A stretch of 26,353 bases of DNA from Chromera velia (Eukaryota > Sar > Chromeraceae): positions 123,410-149,762 of the forward strand of contig JAHBMJ010005712.1 of assembly GCA_018398765.1 (NCBI GenBank). Reading direction: 5' to 3'. The position numbers and the translations under genes were made by a program. Positions within the stretch are counted from its first letter, which is position 1. Each line of letters opens with the position of its first letter. The notes under the pieces were generated by a model. It was not told the DNA's origin, searched no databases, and saw only the letters and a program-made list of their open reading frames with translations. Shown here piece after piece: positions 16,859 to 26,353 of the stretch.

Positions 16859-17742
16859 GACGTCTTTCTGTCTTTTTCTCTCTCCTTTTTCTCAACGTGT
16901 CCACGGTGCCAAGCAATCAGGCAGCAGGACTGAAGGTTGGACTGACAGTGAAAGGAAATAAAGAGAAGAACACCTGAGGTGACTGAGCAATCGATATTGA
17001 GCTGCACGAGACGGGAAGGAAAAGGAGACGGCTTCCTTTCTCTGGCAGGTTGCTGACCGCAGTGACGATGCCCTGATTCTTGTGATGAGACGAAGAGAAC
17101 GGTAGCCCAAGTGACGGTCCTCAACCAGCTGCTCGTGCATTTAATTGACCCGCTGGATCGATTGCTCTTCATTTCTGGTAGTCTTCTCATTCGTCGCGAA
17201 AGAACTCAGTCTCTCACGCGAGTCACAGTGATAATGGAGGGCCCCATGGCCCCGGAAACTCGCGGAGAGGGAAACATAGGGAAACTGCGCGACATGCCGG
17301 GGTCCGTGCGCATGCAGATTAGATGCCCTTTCAACATCTTTCAACATGCATCCTTTCAACGCGCGTGCACGAGACGGCAGGCCGAGCCACAATTTGCTCT
17401 CAGTCACTTAATTTGGCAATCTTCGATCAGCAGTCACTTTCGACCTCTCACAAGATCTCACAACACCAAGACTCTCCATGTTCTCCACCTCTGTCAGAGA
17501 AGTCTGATGCATCAGCAAAAACACAGCACGGAGAAATTTTGACTGAGGTAGAGTTTCGCACCTGCCTGCGTCTTCCTGCCTTCTTCGGTGTGGAAAGTTG
17601 TCTTCCATTTCTGCTTTGCTCTTTGGTTGACCCACGTTGAAGATTTGTTGTGTCGATTGATCTTCTCCTAGTGCTCATTCGAAAAGTCCAGTGGTTTTTC
17701 TGCTGAAGAAGCTTCAGTCGAGAGCTTTCCTCCATCCTTCCG
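16859..17742. promoter_or_regulatory. Divergent region between the D-serine dehydratase-like and SCC2-like genes
   Basis: These 884 bases separate the two start codons. They contain CTTTCAACATNTTTCAACATGC-type repeated short words near 17328-17348 and a GC-rich CCATGG-centred patch near 17240. No core promoter element is convincing. Open frames on both strands here have no recognisable domain. Confidence 0.4.
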
Positions 17743-20253
17743 ATGCAGGGAGGAATGGAGGCGAGTGATGCATCTGTATCTGAAGGGGGAGGCAGCGTGT
17801 AAGTTTGCTTTCTGTCCTTGCACCAACACTTCAGCACTGTTGCCTGGGCTGGCGCCTTTTCATTTCTAATCTTCACTCGCTCTCTCTCCTTCCTTGCAGA
17901 TTCAGTGAAAATCCTTTCGAAGAACTTTTCCTTCAAGAAACCAATGGAGAACTGCCACCTCTGGAGTCAAAGGAATGGGAAGAACAGGTAAGCACCATTG
18001 TCCAAGCAACAAGACACACTCATTGCGGAGGGCCGATGAAACGCGCAGAGCGTTGGTCAAAAGGTGAAAGTGGAACACAAAACAGTGACACAGTGTTTCG
18101 TTTTCCCCTCCTCGTGTTTTCCTGTCGTCGTCTCTCCTTCTTTTCGTCTTTTTCGCTCTCCTCTTTCCTCTCGTATATCCTTCCTTCATCACGTGAAAAG
18201 AGTGGAGGACCTCCGGTTGGCGTCCTTCCCATCGCGTGTCCGTATCTACTCCTTCCATTCCAGCAGCTTCTTGTGCCCTCTCCTGCTACACCTTTTCTTG
18301 ACTGCAGGCCGACAAAGTCCTCACCGCCGCTCTCAAACTCGTGAAAGAACTCAAAGAATGCCAACCAGCCGCCGCCCTCCAGGTAGGACACGAAAAGAGA
18401 AGAGGGGATGCACTGCTGCCTTGTTCTGCCTGATGCTGCTTCTCTTCCCAAAGCATCTCTTCCTTCTGCCGAATATGCCTCAGCTGTTCATCACCACCTT
18501 CTCTTCCGCATCGGACCCAAGAACAGAAGCAGGAAGGTTCTTGTATGTCTCAGCAAAACGAACGTTGTGCGATTCTCTTGTTTGATCGTCTCGGCCTGCA
18601 TGACTCGATTTGGGTCGACGTGCGTTCGTTCGATTGGCAAGACCGGATCCTTGTCAAGGCAACTTGAGCGTCTGCGTGTGTCTAATGTCTGCGTGCCTTG
18701 CCTTCCCTGACTGCAGGCCGCCTCGAAGAGCGCCGCTAAGGCTGCACTCCAAGTGAAGGCAGAGGAACGAACAGGAGAGGGCGGGAGGGGGGTCAGAGGC
18801 CGAGGAGGGAAGGGGGGACGCAGACAGACAGACCGTGAGAAGGGGGCAGATGCAGCGGAACAGCCGTCCCGCGATCTCGTCTCTGCCTCTCTGAAGAAAG
18901 CAACAGATCTCCTCTCAAGGCTCCGGTCCCTGCTTTCCCTGGCTTCGTCTCCACAGAGGGCAAAGGCGATTTTTACAGACGAAGTGCTGTTGGGTGCAAC
19001 TGCAGCCATGAAAGCACACATGAAGGAGACGGTGTTCATTTGTGCTGCAGATCCTGGTAAGTCTGTCGGTTGTGCTAACCCAAAGCTTTCCGAAGAGAGG
19101 CGGCAGGAGAGCTAGCTATTGTATTTGTGCGTGTGTGCGTTTGTGCGATCACGCGAAAGATAGGAAGAGATACAGATTGATGACCCAGAAATGAAGAGGC
19201 AGCGAGGTGCAAATCAGGATCGCCGTCTTCTTCCTCTTTCTCGTTGTGTGCCTGTTCATCTACATTTGCCTGTCATCATCTGCCTCTCCCTCTTGCCCCC
19301 CCGTCTGTTCGAGCAGATGTCGTTGGAGGGAAGGTGACGATGCGACAGTGGTCGGTCGGTTGGTTGGTTGGTCAGGGGGGGATTTGGAGGGGGGGAGGGC
19401 GTCTGGGATCTAGAAAGGAGAAGGAGTTCATCGGTGGGGTTTGACGTGGAGAGAGTGCGAGAGAGACGGATAGAGAGGGAGGTGGGCAGAATGCTCAACA
19501 AAGAAAGAAGAGACGGAGCAAGAGAACCGCTTGGTTGGCTTTCTTTGTGTCTGTCCCCATCGCTATCCGAGTGTGTCATTTCTTTCTGAGAGATAAACAA
19601 GAGAAATGAAGGGTCAAGATGAGACAGACAGGAAAGACCTCTTTCTTTCTCTCTTTCCCTTCCGCAAGATCACGAGCGGACACTCAAGTACCCTCTTGAT
19701 CCATCCTGCCTTTCTGCCTTTTCTCCCTGGTGGCATGATGCCTCTATTCATCCGTTCGTTGTGTGTGCAGTGTGACAACAAATGAGATCGAAACTTTCTT
19801 CGTGACGCTCAGAAGCGTCCTTTCGGTCAGTCAGTCAGTCAGTCGGTCGGTCAGTCAGGCATATATCTTCTTGGCAAAGAGTTCAGAGTGAAAGACCCTT
19901 CAGGAATGCAAGAGAGCGTGCGTGTGCGTGTGGCGTGTTTTCCTTTTTCCTGCTCTCTTTTCCCTCACTTTCGGTCCAGTCTCTCATAGAACTTTTCTGA
20001 GCTTCATTTTCTTTTGTCTTTTCATCTACCTCTCCTTTCCTCTCAAAAGAACTCTGCCACCAAAAAAAATGTGCATACTTGATCAGGCTTCAGCGGATCC
20101 CGTCTTCTCTCAACAGGCAGGCAGGAGCACTGGAACAACTTTGGCAGGCCGTTCGCTCATGTGCGTCCTTTCTCCTCCCTCTCCCAAGCAGCCTCTAGCT
20201 CTCCGTGTGAAGAGAAGGAGATGCCCCATGGTCCTCCCCCTTCTACCCACCCT

Positions 20254-20301
<48 letters not shown>

Positions 20302-23300
20302 TGTGTTGAAGCAGGCCGCCGAGGAGCTGCTGGTGTTGGTCCACGTGCCTGAACAGCACCTCCACACCATTGCCGCAGCAGCCGCGAGCCTGTTCCAAGT
20401 TCCCCACCTCTCTGCAGCCAGACAGTGCCAGAAGAAGGCCCTGGACCTCCTCTGTACTGTCAGTCGATCGACCTATCTGCCTGTGACGCATGTGGGTGGG
20501 TGGGTGGGTGGACCGTCAGTCTGCCTGTGATGTGGGTGGGTGGGTGGAATCCGAGAGAGAGAGAGAAAGGGACGAGAATGAGGGGAAAAAGGCATATACT
20601 TGCAGACAAAGAGAGGAAGATAAAGGCATATACTTGCAGACAAAGAGAGGAAGATAATGGAAAAGAGGGGGGGCGGCGGGGGAATCGCAATCCTTCCTTG
20701 CAGCTCTCTCTGTGCTAGCACGCTGATCTTACCTTGATGTTTTTTTACCTGAACCCTCGACCATGCGTATTTCTGAGCATGTTAACTGTTCATGTGGTCC
20801 GACCTGTGTGTGTGCCTCCCTGTCTTCCTTCCCTTTTCCTTCCTTCCTTCCTTCCTGTTTCTTTTCAGATGCAAAGCCGGTTTGGAGCAGACGTTGGACA
20901 GTCTGTGGCGATGGTCGGTTGGTGGTTTGGTCTTTGATTTCGTTTCTTCTTCCCCTCTTCGATCCAGGAAGTTCTGAGTTTGAACTTTCACCTCATGTCT
21001 TTCCCCTTTCTCTTGTTTGTTTCGAGTTTGTTCAGCAGAATGCAAGAAGAAGAAGACTATATCGAGACCTCTCCTTTTCTCCGTGCCCCTTGTTCCTTCC
21101 CTTGCTCCCAGGAGGTTTCCAACCTTCTGCCTGATATCGCTGTTCGTCCCATGAGCACGCTCAAGCGGTGGGAGTGGTACGACATCTCCACCGGACGCAC
21201 TCTCCATCTGTTTACCTACGTCGCTCTCAGGTCAGAGGGGGAGGAAATGTCAAGATCCATGAGACCCGAGTGACGCACGCATTGAGGGTCTGAAGCGACA
21301 GGCGACAAGTGTGGGAAAGGACTCTAAGAAGATGTTGATTCCCTTTCTTGACCAAGGGTGCCTCTCTCTCACTGCTCTATCGACGTTCCATGGGTGTGTC
21401 GTTAGTGGCTTCCTGACATGTGTTTTTGGTCTCCTGTGTCAAGTTTTCTTTTCTCCGCTCCATTCGTTCCCCCACAGCTGTTCTCTACTCTGTCTGCTTT
21501 GATTGTTTCTTCAGAAAGAGGCGCTCATTGCTCCCCCTTTTACTTGAATGAATTGTTCAAGACTGCAAATGAAATTGTTCATCACTTCCCGCAGAGTCGC
21601 CCAAGCAGCGAGTGCTCCGGTAGACCGTGTCGGCATCAGTCGAGGCACACCGTTCGATAAGATGGTCTCTGCGGGCGGTGACTCTCTGACGGTGGAGAGG
21701 ACAATCTCAGGGCAGGTCCTGCATCAGTGTGCAATCAGAGCAGAAAGTCCGGAGATGAAGGAGAAGGGGAGATTCCTCTTCACCGATTTCTGGAAGGTTT
21801 GTTTCGTCAGGGAAATCAGAGAATTAATGCGCTGTCGTCGATGTTTTTTTTCTTCATCGGTTGCTTCGTCTGTTTGTTTCTGGGTTTGGCAGGGAAGAAC
21901 AGAGAAGGAAGGAAGAAGCTGTCCTGAATCCGGAATCCTGAATTCTTTGATAAAAAGATCGGTTGTGGTAAACCAAGTACGTTTTTTTTTGCCTCTGTTG
22001 ACCTTTTTGCGGCCTCACGGCGGACCTCCGCTCGCAGAAAAAAGAAAAAAAGAGGAAGAAAAGAGAGAAGAGAGACCTCTCAGGGAGGGCCCTTGTGTGC
22101 GGGCAGAGACGGGCAACGGGGAGTTTCAGTTTGGTAAGTGGGGGTTGTGTGTATTTATTTGTCTGCATCGAGGGGCCTCTCCTTTCTTTCATAATATCTC
22201 TTTCTCTGTATATGTATGCAGGCCGCCCAGTGCCCCCTGTTTCCGTCTGCAATGAACTTTGTGGTCCTCCTCTGTCGGGGTCTCTGCCTCCTCATATCCA
22301 GACAGGCCAATGCTCTGGTGGGAGTGGACAGACAACAACAGGCAGCAGCAGCAGCTGCAGAGGAAGAGGGAGGAGATGATGAAAAGGAAGATGGAGAAGC
22401 AGGTGAAGAGAAGAAAGAGAAGGGAAAAGGGGCGGGGGGGGGAAAGAAGAAACCTCCTCCTGCACCCACAGGACCGGGAAGACAAGCCCTCTCTGCCCTG
22501 GACCACTTCACAAACCTTCTAGGGGTGGTCAGCCGTGTCTTCTTTTCCTGGTTTTCTTTCTGTCCTTCAAGACTTTGCGAAATACCTGTGATTGCTGCTG
22601 TATGCAATTGCGTATCTCTCTTCGTTTCTTTTCTCCATTTTCTGAAAGACAATTTCACTGATCTCTCTCTTCTGGTCGAAGAAGAGCCCTCTCCCCCTTT
22701 CTTCGTAAAGAGCACCAGGCGTCGTGCTTCTCTTCTCTCTCTTTTGTGTCTGTTGAAAATTTTCTGCCTCCTGTCTCATTCGTTTCACAGTAACGGACAG
22801 AACTCGACTCCATCTTTCGTGGTGACTGACGACTGCCTTTCCGTTCCTTCTTCCATCTGCAGTCCGCCCGGCACGTGTTCACAGACCACAAGGAGAGCCA
22901 GACCCTTCGGGTGGACGAACGGCGATCCAGGGAGAAGGGGTGCCCCTGCGGGAGGAATTTTAGTGCCACAGGGGACGGACCCGGTCAGTGGGAATGAATA
23001 CAGTATCTCATTGTCGTGCCCACATGTGCATGGTCTGTTTCTTTTTATTTTTTCGGAATCTTCTGCCCTTCACATCGCACTTTATCCATCTTTTCTGCCT
23101 CCCTCGCCGCCCTTCCTTGCCATCGCAGCTTTGCGTCTTCCCTTTGAATGGCAGCGCTCGAGAAATCAACGAATGAGTGAGACTTGCACTTCGTTCTTCC
23201 CCGTTTTGCCCCGCCCCTTGTTTGCCCTTCTTTCTCAGAGGATCCGACGGAAGAGGACGAGAACGCAGGCAGAGTGGTGAGGTGCTCGAGGTGTGAAGCC

Positions 23301-26300
23301 TGGATGCACAGTGCGTGTGCGGAAGATGCGGCAGACAGCCTGGCTGTGAGCGTGACAGTGGACCCGATCAACAATCTTCCGACAAGCGTGGGACAATGGT
23401 ACGCTCCTTGGCTTTGCTTAGATTAGACCAGATTAGAATACACGACGCCAGATTAGACCAGATTAGAATACACGACGCCAGATTGTGATGAGATGGAATA
23501 CGGTAGTGCGTCTTGAAGATTGCTGTTACAAAAAAATCGATGCCTGCCTGTTTGTGGAGAAGAAGAATTTCTCATTCGATTGGGAAGCTTCCGTTGGTGT
23601 GAGATATGAGGGAGCGTTGGGAGACACGCATTTGCTTTCATACAGAATTTGTATGAAAGTAAATGCAAGGTGTGAGATATGAGTGAGGGAGCGTTGGGAG
23701 GCAAGAAGCGCAAGAAACTCGAAGTAGAAGGAGGAAAGGATTGAGTCGGTTCTGAAGACATTGAGATAATAGAAAGAAAAATGAATGACAGTGCGCATTC
23801 ACTCTCCTCTTAATTCTCTCCTCTGTTTCCACCTAACAAACAGGATGTGCGACTTCTGCGCCCTGAGAGAGTTTGCTTTCGCGAGGGCAGACGAGACACA
23901 GAGAGCTGCTCCGGGGACTCTAGAATTCGTGGCACAGGTGAGTGGGCAGGCAGAAGGGGGGAGTAAGTAGCTTTTGTGTGTGTTGTCTCCCTGTCTTTCT
24001 TTAGAGAAAGGCAAGTGTGACAGATGGGTCTCTTGTCTTCTGGGTTCCCCTCCAGTGCCGTCTCCTCTCTGCCAGTCAGATTTTCTACTTTCTCTCTCTT
24101 TCTGTATGTGCCTATGTGAACACACTTATGCTCCTGATCCTCCTTCTTTCCCTTTTCAGGGAGCTGCTGAGGCCCAGGAGATGATTCGGAACGAGCAGAG
24201 AGCGGCGGCAGCAGAGGAGCAACAGCAGCAGCAGCAGAGGGATGAGAGGGGGGCGGTGAAGGTGAAGAAGGAGCCCGGCTTGGAGGAAGAGGAGGACGAG
24301 GAGGCATATCAGGCAATGGAAGTTGAAATTGCGATGGAACTGGACAAGGACGACAACGCTTCCCCTTGTACGGGAGCAGCAGCAGCTGCTGCAGCTTTCC
24401 AGAATCTGTCGACGAGTTTCGAGGACAGGTTGGCGGTGTGTCATGGATTGCTGCATGCAACAGACACCGGGAAGGCGTGTGACGTCCCGAAAGAAGCAGG
24501 AACGGGGGGAATGATGCGGGGGGAGATGATGATGGAGAACGGAGAGAATGCGGTGGACATTCGCCTGAACAATAAAGTGGTGGGTCTGTCTGTCGGTTTA
24601 TACAGCTGTGTCTCTGGGTTTGTCTTCTTCTCCCTTGATCTTTGTGTATGTCTATACCTCTCTCTGTCGCTCCCTGTCTGTGAAAAACGCTTTATTCTGC
24701 CATGAAGCATTTTGCCCCTCTCCTGCGCCTCGCTTCTCCCAGGCAGTTTGTCATGTCTTGCAATTTCTTTCCATCCCCCTTTTCTCCTTCCCATCTTTCG
24801 GGTCTTTTGCTTTCTTCAGTTGCCTTCCGAAGGGGAGTGGAGCACGCTGGTCCGACTGAGGATGACTGCTGTGCCTTTGGAAGATGTCTTCGCGTCTCTC
24901 TGTCTCATTGTCTTATTGCCTGTCCTCCGTTCACCCATTCTTTCTTCTTTCCTTCCTTTCTCTCCTTCTTTTCCTTGTTTCTGCAGCTGCTCTCTCACGA
25001 TCACCCTCTCTTCGCTCGGTCCCGTCTGTTGACGTACTGGGCGTGTGAGAACGTGGAGAAGAAAAGAATCGAGTCCAGCAGAAACAAGAAACGAGGAGGG
25101 GCTGCGGCTGCAGCTGGGAGAGCGGAACAGAAGGACGAAAAGAAGGCGAAGAAGAAGCGAAAGGAGGAAAAGAAGAGATCGGGTTCCAGACGCAGAGTGT
25201 CATCTTCAGATGAAGAAGACGAGGAAGGGGAAGAGGAGGAAGAGGAGATGTACGCCAATGGCAGACGTGGGGGGAGACGGGGCGCCTCCAGCAGAAGAAG
25301 CTCGAGGGCAGCGGCTGCAGTTCAGAAAGAAAACAGAGGAGGAGGGCGTCGTGGAAAGAAGAGAGATGACGGTCAGATCAACGGAAAGAGAAACAGAGAG
25401 CTGAAATGGGGAGATGGAAGAGGAGTGGAAATCAACGAGAGACAAAGAAATGAAGGAAGGAAATGAAAGCGAATTGCCGTTCCCTTTCGATTTGATTTGG
25501 CTACCTGAGGTACACTTCAAACAACCTGTCCTGCCTGCCCGTCTATGTCTCTGCTTCTCTGCCTGCCTCCCTGCCTTCCGATATGAAGTGACTGACTGCT
25601 TTTCTGACTCCCCACTTGCAGAGAACCAAGAAGAGAGACCTTCGAGGAATGTGAAGAGGATCAAAATGGAGAACCCTGACGATGAGCCTCAAGAGATGGA
25701 TCTGGACGAGACGGAGAAGGAGGATGAGGGAAGAGGGGGGGGGAGTGAGGTGGCGGGTTTGGGCTCTGAGGAGGAAGAGAGTCGGTACCGTTCGTTCTTG
25801 GCAAAGGAGTGGGAGACGCCGATTTTGCTGGACGGTCAGAATCGTCGCACGTCTCTTGACCTCCCTTCTGGCTTCATCACACGTGTGTGGCAGCAGTACC
25901 GTGCCGCAGCGTTGGCGGATTTCCGAGATCGAGCGCTGGAGATTGTGTGTATGGAGACGGGACCGGCCAAGCAGGGGACTGTGCGGAGGGCTGGGATGGT
26001 GCTTCTGCAGGAGATGTTGTCGGCAGAACCGGGTCTAGTGGAGGATTCGAGGGCTCAGGAGGTCATCTTCAGGGGTCTTTCGGACGAGGGGGCAAAGGTC
26101 AGTCAGTCAGTCAGTCAGGCTGCAGGCTGGTTTGATGAGTGCACTGGTGGGCTGCTTCAGTGAACGATTCCCCTTCTCTGGCTGTCTTTCTTTCTGATTT
26201 CGTTTGCAGCTTTCTTTGCTCTGCCATTCCTGCATTGCCTCTTGGTAGAAAGAAGAGAGATTTGAAAGAAAGAAGCCTGAACTACTCGCATGCTCGAGAT

Positions 26301-26314
26301 GTTGTTTTCTCCAA

Positions 26315-26349
<35 letters not shown>

Positions 26350-26353
26350 GGGG
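17743..26353 (+). CDS. SCC2: Cohesin loader SCC2/NIPBL-like protein with PHD finger (3' end missing)
   Basis: Phase-consistent exons: 17743-17798, 17900-17987, 18308-18382, 18717-19056, 20117-20160 (weak), 20315-20458, 20869-20913, 21112-21230, 21595-21796, 22222-22527, 22863-22983, 23239-23398, 23844-23937, 24160-24579, 24820-24909, 24987-25371 and 25622-26097. They total 1,055 residues, then the window ends. The first ATG follows an in-frame TGA at 17704. SCC2/NIPBL-like helical segments include KKALDLLC, RQALSALDHFTNLLG, DHPLFARSRLLTYW and, near the end, VRRAGMVLLQEML followed by FRGLSDEGAK, at the place of the family's HEAT repeat with VREA. Cys500/502, 529/532, His537, Cys540 and Cys569/572 form a PHD finger, as in plant SCC2. 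A charged Lys/Glu/Arg/Ala insert covers about 790-900. SCC2 loads cohesin onto chromatin with SCC4. Family call by pattern; some small exons are uncertain. Confidence 0.72.
19825..19859. repeat. (CAGT/CGGT)n microsatellite in an SCC2 intron
   Basis: Tetranucleotide repeats of GTCA and GTCG type, inside the long intron 19057-20116. Confidence 0.85.
20256..20306. repeat. (CT)n(GT)n compound microsatellite at a 3' splice site
   Basis: About 14 CT units run directly into about 11 GT units. The tract ends eight bases before the exon at 20315, so it probably supplies the polypyrimidine/UG-rich tract for that acceptor. Confidence 0.9.
20492..20548. repeat. GGGT repeats with G-quadruplex potential
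   Basis: At 20492-20512 five GGG/GG runs are separated by single T residues, and a second GGGT cluster lies near 20533-20548. Both are on the sense strand of the SCC2 intron 20459-20868. Four G3 runs with one-base loops satisfy the standard quadruplex pattern. Confidence 0.7.
20588..20655. repeat. Exact 34-bp tandem duplication in an SCC2 intron
   Basis: The unit at 20588-20621, beginning AAAGGCATATACTTGCAG, is repeated without change at 20622-20655. Each unit contains a potential TTGCAG acceptor. Confidence 0.9.
23420..23484. repeat. Exact 30-bp tandem duplication plus partial third unit in an SCC2 intron
   Basis: The unit at 23420-23449, beginning AGATTAGACCAGATTAG, is repeated exactly at 23450-23479 and followed by AGATT. 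Each unit itself contains an internal AGATTAGA duplication. It lies in the intron that splits the PHD finger. Confidence 0.9.
23598..23700. repeat. Hairpin flanked by direct repeats in an SCC2 intron
   Basis: Arms 23628-23643 and 23651-23666 are inverted repeats of 16 bp with one mismatch and a 7-base loop. They are flanked by direct repeats beginning TGTGAGATATGAG at 23598-23623 and 23671-23700; the second copy has a 4-base TGAG insertion. The symmetry resembles a small inserted element or a duplicated segment, but the flanking repeats are too long for usual target-site duplications. Confidence 0.7.
26098..26118. repeat. (GTCA)n repeat forming a 5' splice site
   Basis: Five GTCA units begin exactly at the inferred donor after the exon ending at 26097, so the GTCAGT splice site is repeated in register every four bases. 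Confidence 0.8.
26315..26353. repeat. (CT)n(GT)n compound microsatellite at the right edge
   Basis: CT units followed by GT units and a terminal G-run. The same order of repeats occurs at 20256-20306 before an SCC2 acceptor, so another acceptor may lie just outside the window. Confidence 0.85.

Noticed and set aside
20125-20160. Alternative frame of the small SCC2 exon giving ALEQLWQAVRS
   Set aside because: It looks protein-like but ends in phase 1, and no acceptor lets the following exon at 20315 continue in frame. The frame starting at 20117 fits both sides.
1-26353. tRNA, rRNA, CRISPR arrays, dinoflagellate spliced-leader sequence
   Set aside because: No cloverleaf-like A/B box pairs, rRNA signatures, regularly spaced repeats or spliced-leader-like sequence were recognised by eye. 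A tRNA scan would be decisive for the first.

Overview
The window is nuclear DNA from a eukaryote. The genes carry GT-AG introns of about 90 to 1,700 nt with pyrimidine-rich acceptors, and the identifiable proteins are eukaryotic: 40S ribosomal protein S12, a cohesin loader of the SCC2/NIPBL type, and an acid-lipase-like hydrolase. Base composition is fairly GC-rich outside two AT-rich islands. TGCATGC motifs, microsatellites, long low-complexity protein regions and the style of the S12 protein suggest an alveolate protist, perhaps a chromerid. That placement is inference. I saw no dinoflagellate-type spliced leader. Runs of G at both ends suggest the window stops at hard-to-assemble sequence.

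Layout, left to right. 90-306 (-): first exon of an unknown coiled-coil-like protein that runs off the left edge. 1092-3683 (+): an 863-residue, largely disordered protein with a SILK plus KVTF pair typical of protein phosphatase 1 binding proteins. 3684-7106: 3' flank and AT-rich island 1. 7107-9353 (-): RPS12 in three exons. Its 1.7-kb second intron holds two 98% identical 245-nt copies of what reads as the U17/snR30 H/ACA snoRNA. 9822-12761 (+): five-exon alpha/beta-hydrolase lipase with a long Ser/Gly-rich tail. 12762-15679: 3' flank and AT-rich island 2. 15680-16858 (-): single-exon D-serine dehydratase/D-threonine aldolase family enzyme. 17743 to beyond the right edge (+): about 17 exons of an SCC2/NIPBL-like cohesin loader with an embedded PHD finger, cut off by the window end.

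The six genes alternate strictly (-,+,-,+,-,+), giving three head-to-head pairs with 0.47-0.88 kb between start codons. The two tail-to-tail junctions are about 3 kb each, and each contains an AT-rich, CTAG-enriched, ORF-free island. RPS12 and its intronic U17-like RNA would both serve 40S subunit production: one is a structural component, the other a guide needed for 18S rRNA processing. The other genes show no evident shared pathway. The most notable finds are the duplicated U17/snR30-like snoRNA inside one intron, the islands confined to convergent junctions, the many 5' splice sites with C at position +3, and the PP1-docking signature in an otherwise unrecognisable protein.
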